Assembly: GCA_014729935.1 (NCBI GenBank)
Contig: WJJB01000384.1
Coordinates: forward strand, 1 to 16,841
DNA length: 16,841 bases
Direction of reading: 5' to 3'
From: Candidatus Bathyarchaeota archaeon
Lineage (GTDB): Archaea > Asgardarchaeota > Lokiarchaeia > Sigyniarchaeales > Sigyniarchaeaceae
Positions 14,149 to 16,841 of this stretch are shown one piece after another. Under the pieces are notes generated by a model. That model did no database searches, was not told the DNA's origin, and worked only from the letters and a program-made list of their open reading frames with translations. A program made the position numbers and the translations under genes. Positions within the stretch are counted from its first letter, which is position 1. Every line of letters starts with the position of its first letter.

Positions 14149-16362
14149 ATGCCAGCGAGGAAACGGCACATCGATCGGGTACTGGAGCTCATGTACCGAC
14201 CTGAATCCATCAGGAACTGCTCGCTTATTGGACATGTTGACCACGGTAAGACCACGCTATCCGATTCATTGCTTGCCAGCTCGGGATTGCTTAATCCAAA
14301 TCTTGCTGGCGAGGCTCACTTGCTTGATTTCATGGACGAGGAGCAGGAACGGGGCATCACCATGAAATCGGCAAATATCTCGCTTGTCTTTGCCCAGGAT
14401 GGTAATGATTACCTGGTCAACCTGGTAGATACACCTGGACACGTTGATTTCAGTGGCAAGGTTACCAGGGCACTGCGATTGATCGATGCAGCCATCGTGG
14501 TGGTGGATGCAGTGGAGGGCGTGATGATCCAAACGGAGCACGTGCTCCGTCAAGCTCTCGAAAGTGCCGTCCGCCCATTATTATTCATCAACAAGATCGA
14601 CAGGCTAATCGGTGAGCTGGGCTTGGAAGCACGAGAGATACAGGAACGTTTCAAGAACATCATAGGTGATTTCAACAGGTTGCTGGACGTGCACGCTCCC
14701 CCTGCATTCAAGTCCAAGTGGCGAGTGGGATTGGATGACGGCACGGTCGCGTTCGGGTCTGCCTTGGATGGGTGGGGCGCCACCCTTTCACAATTCTTGG
14801 ATCGATGTGATAGCTTCCAATTCATCATCGATCGATACTTGTTGGAACGTGAAGGGGAAGTTAATAAGGATACTTCGCAACTAAAGGAGCTCCTACCTGT
14901 TGATCGGGCCATCGTCAAGATGCTTGTTGAAAAAGCCCCTGATCCCGTCACCGCGCAAGAATACCGGATCCCGGTTATATGGGAAGGTGATGTTGCTTCA
15001 GATCTCGGTCAAGCCATGAGGCGGGCTAGCAAGACTGGACCCGCCATGATCTTTACCAGCAAGGTCATGGTGGAACATAACCAGCGGATTGTCGCAGGGA
15101 GGTTATTTTCGGGCACATTGCATTCCAAGGATGAACTCTTGTTGCTCAAGAATGGAGGACGGGAGCGGGTACACTCCATTGGTATTTTTATGGGCCACCG
15201 GATCTTGGCAGTGGAGGATATTCCAGCTGGAAATGTTGTTGCCATACAAGGATTGAAAGGGGTCAAGAGCGGGGAAACCTTGTTGCACTCTAATTATGAG
15301 GGCGATGCCAAGGGATCCCTTTCCTTTGGCCAGATCTCCTACATGATGGAACCCGTGATTACGGTATCGGTGGAACCTGAACGCTTGGTGAACCTGCAAG
15401 CCCTGCAGGAACACATTGAATTGAAACTCATTGAAGATCCAAACCTTCGGGTTGAAATAAGTGAGGAAACGGGGGAAATACTCCTATCAGGCATAGGTCC
15501 GCTCCACTTGGAAGTGGTGACCAGCGATATCGCCAAGCTTGGCATCCCGGTAATCATGTCAGAACCCATCACTTTATTCCACGAGAGCGTGGAGCGATCG
15601 GCGGGACCTATGGTGGGGGAAAGCATCAATGGGTTGAACAAGGTCACGATGCGCGTAGCACCTGTCTCGAAGGCGGAAGCGCGCGCCATAGAGCCAGTGA
15701 AGGAAATACCATCTCACGCGATCTCGGAACACACAAGGAGGCAGCTTGAGTCATTCCCGGAATGCTTCAAAGAAGAGGAGGTTAGCGCCATCGTTGGCAT
15801 TCTTGATGACCACGTCATCATCGAGATGCCCAACCTAAACGATTCCAGCAAAGCACCCATCTCCCGAGAGGAGATCCAGCTCGTTAACGGTGCCATCGAA
15901 ACCATCGTGAAGCGAGGACCACTCGTCCAAGAATCCATCAGGGATCTGAAGATCATCATTGAAGAAATTACCTTGGCTTCAAAAGCTGAAGATCGAAGCA
16001 TTGCCGAGTTGATCCCCATGATTCGGAAGGCTCTATTCGAGCTAATGCGACAGGCAGGTATTATCCTGCTCGAACCCATGTTCGAGAGTACCGTGTTCGG
16101 TTCCGTCGGGAACATTGGCACCATTACCTCGCTTATATCTCAGCATGGGGGAAAGGTAGTTTCCATGACCCAAGAGGGTAGTACCATAAAAATCCGTGCC
16201 ATTTTTTCCGTGCGAAGGAGTTTCAAGCTCATCGAGGCTGCCAGGTCGGCAACATCTGGCAGGGCTGTCTTCCAGAACGTGTTCCACGGATTTGAAAAGG
16301 TCACGGGAGGAGAAAGAAATGCTATTTACGAGCACTTGAAGGAACGAAAGGGACTTATATGA
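14149..16362 (+). CDS. Elongation factor 2-like GTPase lacking the diphthamide histidine
   Basis: 737 residues, the usual length of archaeal EF-2, the translocation GTPase of the ribosome. The GTPase domain is intact: GHVDHGKT (28-35), RGIT with T71, DTPGH (94-98) and NKID (148-151). Domains II-V follow in the normal order and the C-terminus ends in the typical ERKGL. Two tip loops of domain IV are altered. The conserved SPNKHN motif reads SINGLN (492-497). The diphthamide loop, normally like EDAIHRGPAQ, reads KAEDRSIAEL, with Asp615 where the modified His belongs. This matches the EF-2 paralog type reported from Asgard archaea beside a normal diphthamide-bearing EF-2. It probably is not the main translocase, but this cannot be proved from the window. 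The start has no Shine-Dalgarno; leaderless translation is likely. Confidence 0.88.
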   Translation: MPARKRHIDRVLELMYRPESIRNCSLIGHVDHGKTTLSDSLLASSGLLNPNLAGEAHLLDFMDEEQERGITMKSANISLVFAQDGNDYLVNLVDTPGHVDFSGKVTRALRLIDAAIVVVDAVEGVMIQTEHVLRQALESAVRPLLFINKIDRLIGELGLEAREIQERFKNIIGDFNRLLDVHAPPAFKSKWRVGLDDGTVAFGSALDGWGATLSQFLDRCDSFQFIIDRYLLEREGEVNKDTSQLKELLPVDRAIVKMLVEKAPDPVTAQEYRIPVIWEGDVASDLGQAMRRASKTGPAMIFTSKVMVEHNQRIVAGRLFSGTLHSKDELLLLKNGGRERVHSIGIFMGHRILAVEDIPAGNVVAIQGLKGVKSGETLLHSNYEGDAKGSLSFGQISYMMEPVITVSVEPERLVNLQALQEHIELKLIEDPNLRVEISEETGEILLSGIGPLHLEVVTSDIAKLGIPVIMSEPITLFHESVERSAGPMVGESINGLNKVTMRVAPVSKAEARAIEPVKEIPSHAISEHTRRQLESFPECFKEEEVSAIVGILDDHVIIEMPNLNDSSKAPISREEIQLVNGAIETIVKRGPLVQESIRDLKIIIEEITLASKAEDRSIAELIPMIRKALFELMRQAGIILLEPMFESTVFGSVGNIGTITSLISQHGGKVVSMTQEGSTIKIRAIFSVRRSFKLIEAARSATSGRAVFQNVFHGFEKVTGGERNAIYEHLKERKGLI

Positions 16363-16401
16363 TGAAATTTGGGGGATTTTCTTCGACTGGTGCCTCTCCA
16401 C

Positions 16402-16416
16402 CTTCTTTCTTTTTTC
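16402..16416 (+). terminator. Pyrimidine-rich terminator after EF-2-like gene
   Basis: CTTCTTTCTTTTTTC, 40-54 bases after the stop codon. No strong hairpin precedes it. It is the only T-rich tract between the EF-2-like gene and the tRNA gene. Confidence 0.35.
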
Positions 16417-16432
16417 CATCATTCCCCATTCG

Positions 16433-16440
16433 ATTTAAAT
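16433..16440 (+). promoter_or_regulatory. TATA box for tRNA-Gly gene
   Basis: ATTTAAAT, 47 bases before the mature 5' end of the tRNA. It would start transcription about 25 bases later, leaving a leader of roughly 25 bases for RNase P to remove. Confidence 0.5.
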
Positions 16441-16486
16441 CCATCGACAGATTATATGTTAACGCAAGGAAAGCCAATACTAATTT

Positions 16487-16597
16487 GCGCCTATTGTCTA
16501 GTGGTTAGGATACCAGCTTCCCAAGGTGTAGCGGTATATATCCCTTTTGGGACACCGGAAATAGCTGGTCGCCCGGGTTCAATTCCCGGTAGGCGCA
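16487..16597 (+). tRNA. tRNA-Gly(CCC) with a 39-base intron
   Basis: Acceptor stem GCGCCTA (16487-16493) pairs perfectly with TAGGCGC (16590-16596), discriminator A 16597. The D arm is GTCT-AGTGGTTA-GGAT, the anticodon stem CCAGC (16513-16517)/GCTGG (16564-16568), anticodon CCC (16520-16522), and the T arm CCGGG-TTCAATT-CCCGG (16573-16589). The sequence is strongly tRNA-Gly-like. An intron at 16524-16562 interrupts the anticodon loop at the canonical position 37/38. Around it is a perfect bulge-helix-bulge: central helix TTCC (16518-16521)/GGAA (16557-16560), three-base bulges CAA and ATA, and inner helix GGTGT/ACACC. The archaeal splicing endonuclease should cut after the second base of each bulge, leaving a 72-base mature tRNA. 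CCA is not encoded. Confidence 0.95.
16524..16562 (+). other. tRNA intron (bulge-helix-bulge type)
   Basis: 39 bases bounded by cuts A16523|A16524 and T16562|A16563. Inside, GGTGT (16525-16529) pairs with ACACC (16552-16556), and a small hairpin CCC-TTTT-GGG (16542-16551) caps the distal part. It is too short to code for anything and shows no box C/D motif. Confidence 0.9.
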
Positions 16598-16841
16598 TTC
16601 TTCATTTTCACCTTCCTTGCTATTCCTATGCCAAAGAGTGATTCTGTTCACGTCTATAAAGTGCATTCTGCTATTTCATTTACAATTCGAGGCTCGCGAT
16701 CGCCATCTTCACCCAAGGCTGTGGGCCGCTGGAGCGGACGCATGCGAGGGTCTTGGTGGCATTTTCCGGTGCCTCTATTGATGTTACCACCTGCGGGAAA
16801 ATCGTTGATGGCATCCCGCGCCTGCTTCATCGTGCTCGTGA
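16598..16841. other. Unresolved window-edge region, possible 3' end of a minus-strand gene
   Basis: No gene can be called safely. On the minus strand one frame is open from the window edge to a stop at 16654-16656, but its Pro/Arg-rich composition looks like a shadow. A second minus-strand frame (16680-16814, 44 residues, ending VKMAIASLEL) has more natural composition and codon use, but a stop lies just upstream (16827-16829). A frameshift, or a short gene of its own, would explain this. A plus-strand frame from ATG 16628 stays open to the edge and is Trp/Arg-rich, as shadows often are. Confidence 0.25.

Noticed and set aside
16524..16562. Box C/D guide RNA inside the tRNA intron
   Set aside because: No RTGATGA-like C box or CTGA D box is present in the 39 bases.
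16369..16641. 90-residue plus-strand open frame
   Set aside because: It runs straight through the tRNA-Gly gene and its intron and has no coding signals.
1..16841. CRISPR arrays, insertion sequences, transposases or phage genes
   Set aside because: I saw no regularly spaced repeats, no transposase motifs and no long direct or inverted terminal repeats. Coding style looks uniform across the window.

Overview
The window looks archaeal and most probably comes from an Asgard archaeon (Lokiarchaeota-like). Four things point there. It has an archaeal bifunctional phosphoglucose/phosphomannose isomerase. It has a tRNA-Gly gene with an intron in a perfect bulge-helix-bulge motif. Its promoters carry TATA boxes, and several genes appear to be leaderless. 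Its elongation factor 2 belongs to a diverged type that lacks the diphthamide histidine, and such EF-2 paralogs have been described from Asgard genomes. The lineage call is an inference; the archaeal call is strong.

Layout. 33-455 (+) is a GcvH-like lipoyl carrier, followed by a hairpin/T-tract terminator. A 300-base gap with a perfect 8-bp inverted repeat then leads to an unrecognised 164-residue protein (756-1250, +). 1289-4420 (-) is a tight three-gene unit, transcribed in the order PGI/PMI, phosphosugar mutase, Nudix hydrolase, which fits hexose-phosphate and nucleotide-sugar metabolism. Upstream of it lies a separate small putative metalloprotease gene (4469-5011, -).

5154-6613 (+) holds a coiled-coil/winged-helix protein and two small membrane proteins. 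The second of these resembles DPM2, the eukaryotic regulatory subunit of dolichol-phosphate-mannose synthase. 6710-7870 (-) encodes a beta-carbonic-anhydrase-like domain whose two zinc cysteines are serines, fused to a long acidic tail. 8090-10028 (+) is a flotillin/SPFH gene followed by a gene with an NfeD-like OB domain and two predicted winged helices. 10148-11911 (+) encodes an exported, sequon-rich legumain-like (C13, clan CD) peptidase interrupted by a carbohydrate-binding-like domain.

11948-14076 (-) is a tandem pair of Gfo/Idh/MocA oxidoreductases, divergent from the EF-2-like gene (14149-16362, +). Both directions seem to share one AAAATTTT TATA element. The intron-containing tRNA-Gly(CCC) follows at 16487-16597. 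The last 240 bases contain no gene that can be called safely.

Functional themes are sugar-phosphate and glycan metabolism (isomerase, mutase, Nudix, DPM2-like, glycosylated surface peptidase), membrane organisation (flotillin with its NfeD-like partner) and translation (EF-2 paralog, tRNA). Several ORFs begin at TTG when extended to their longest form. Where a TATA box or Shine-Dalgarno sequence supports an internal ATG, that start was chosen and the reason given.
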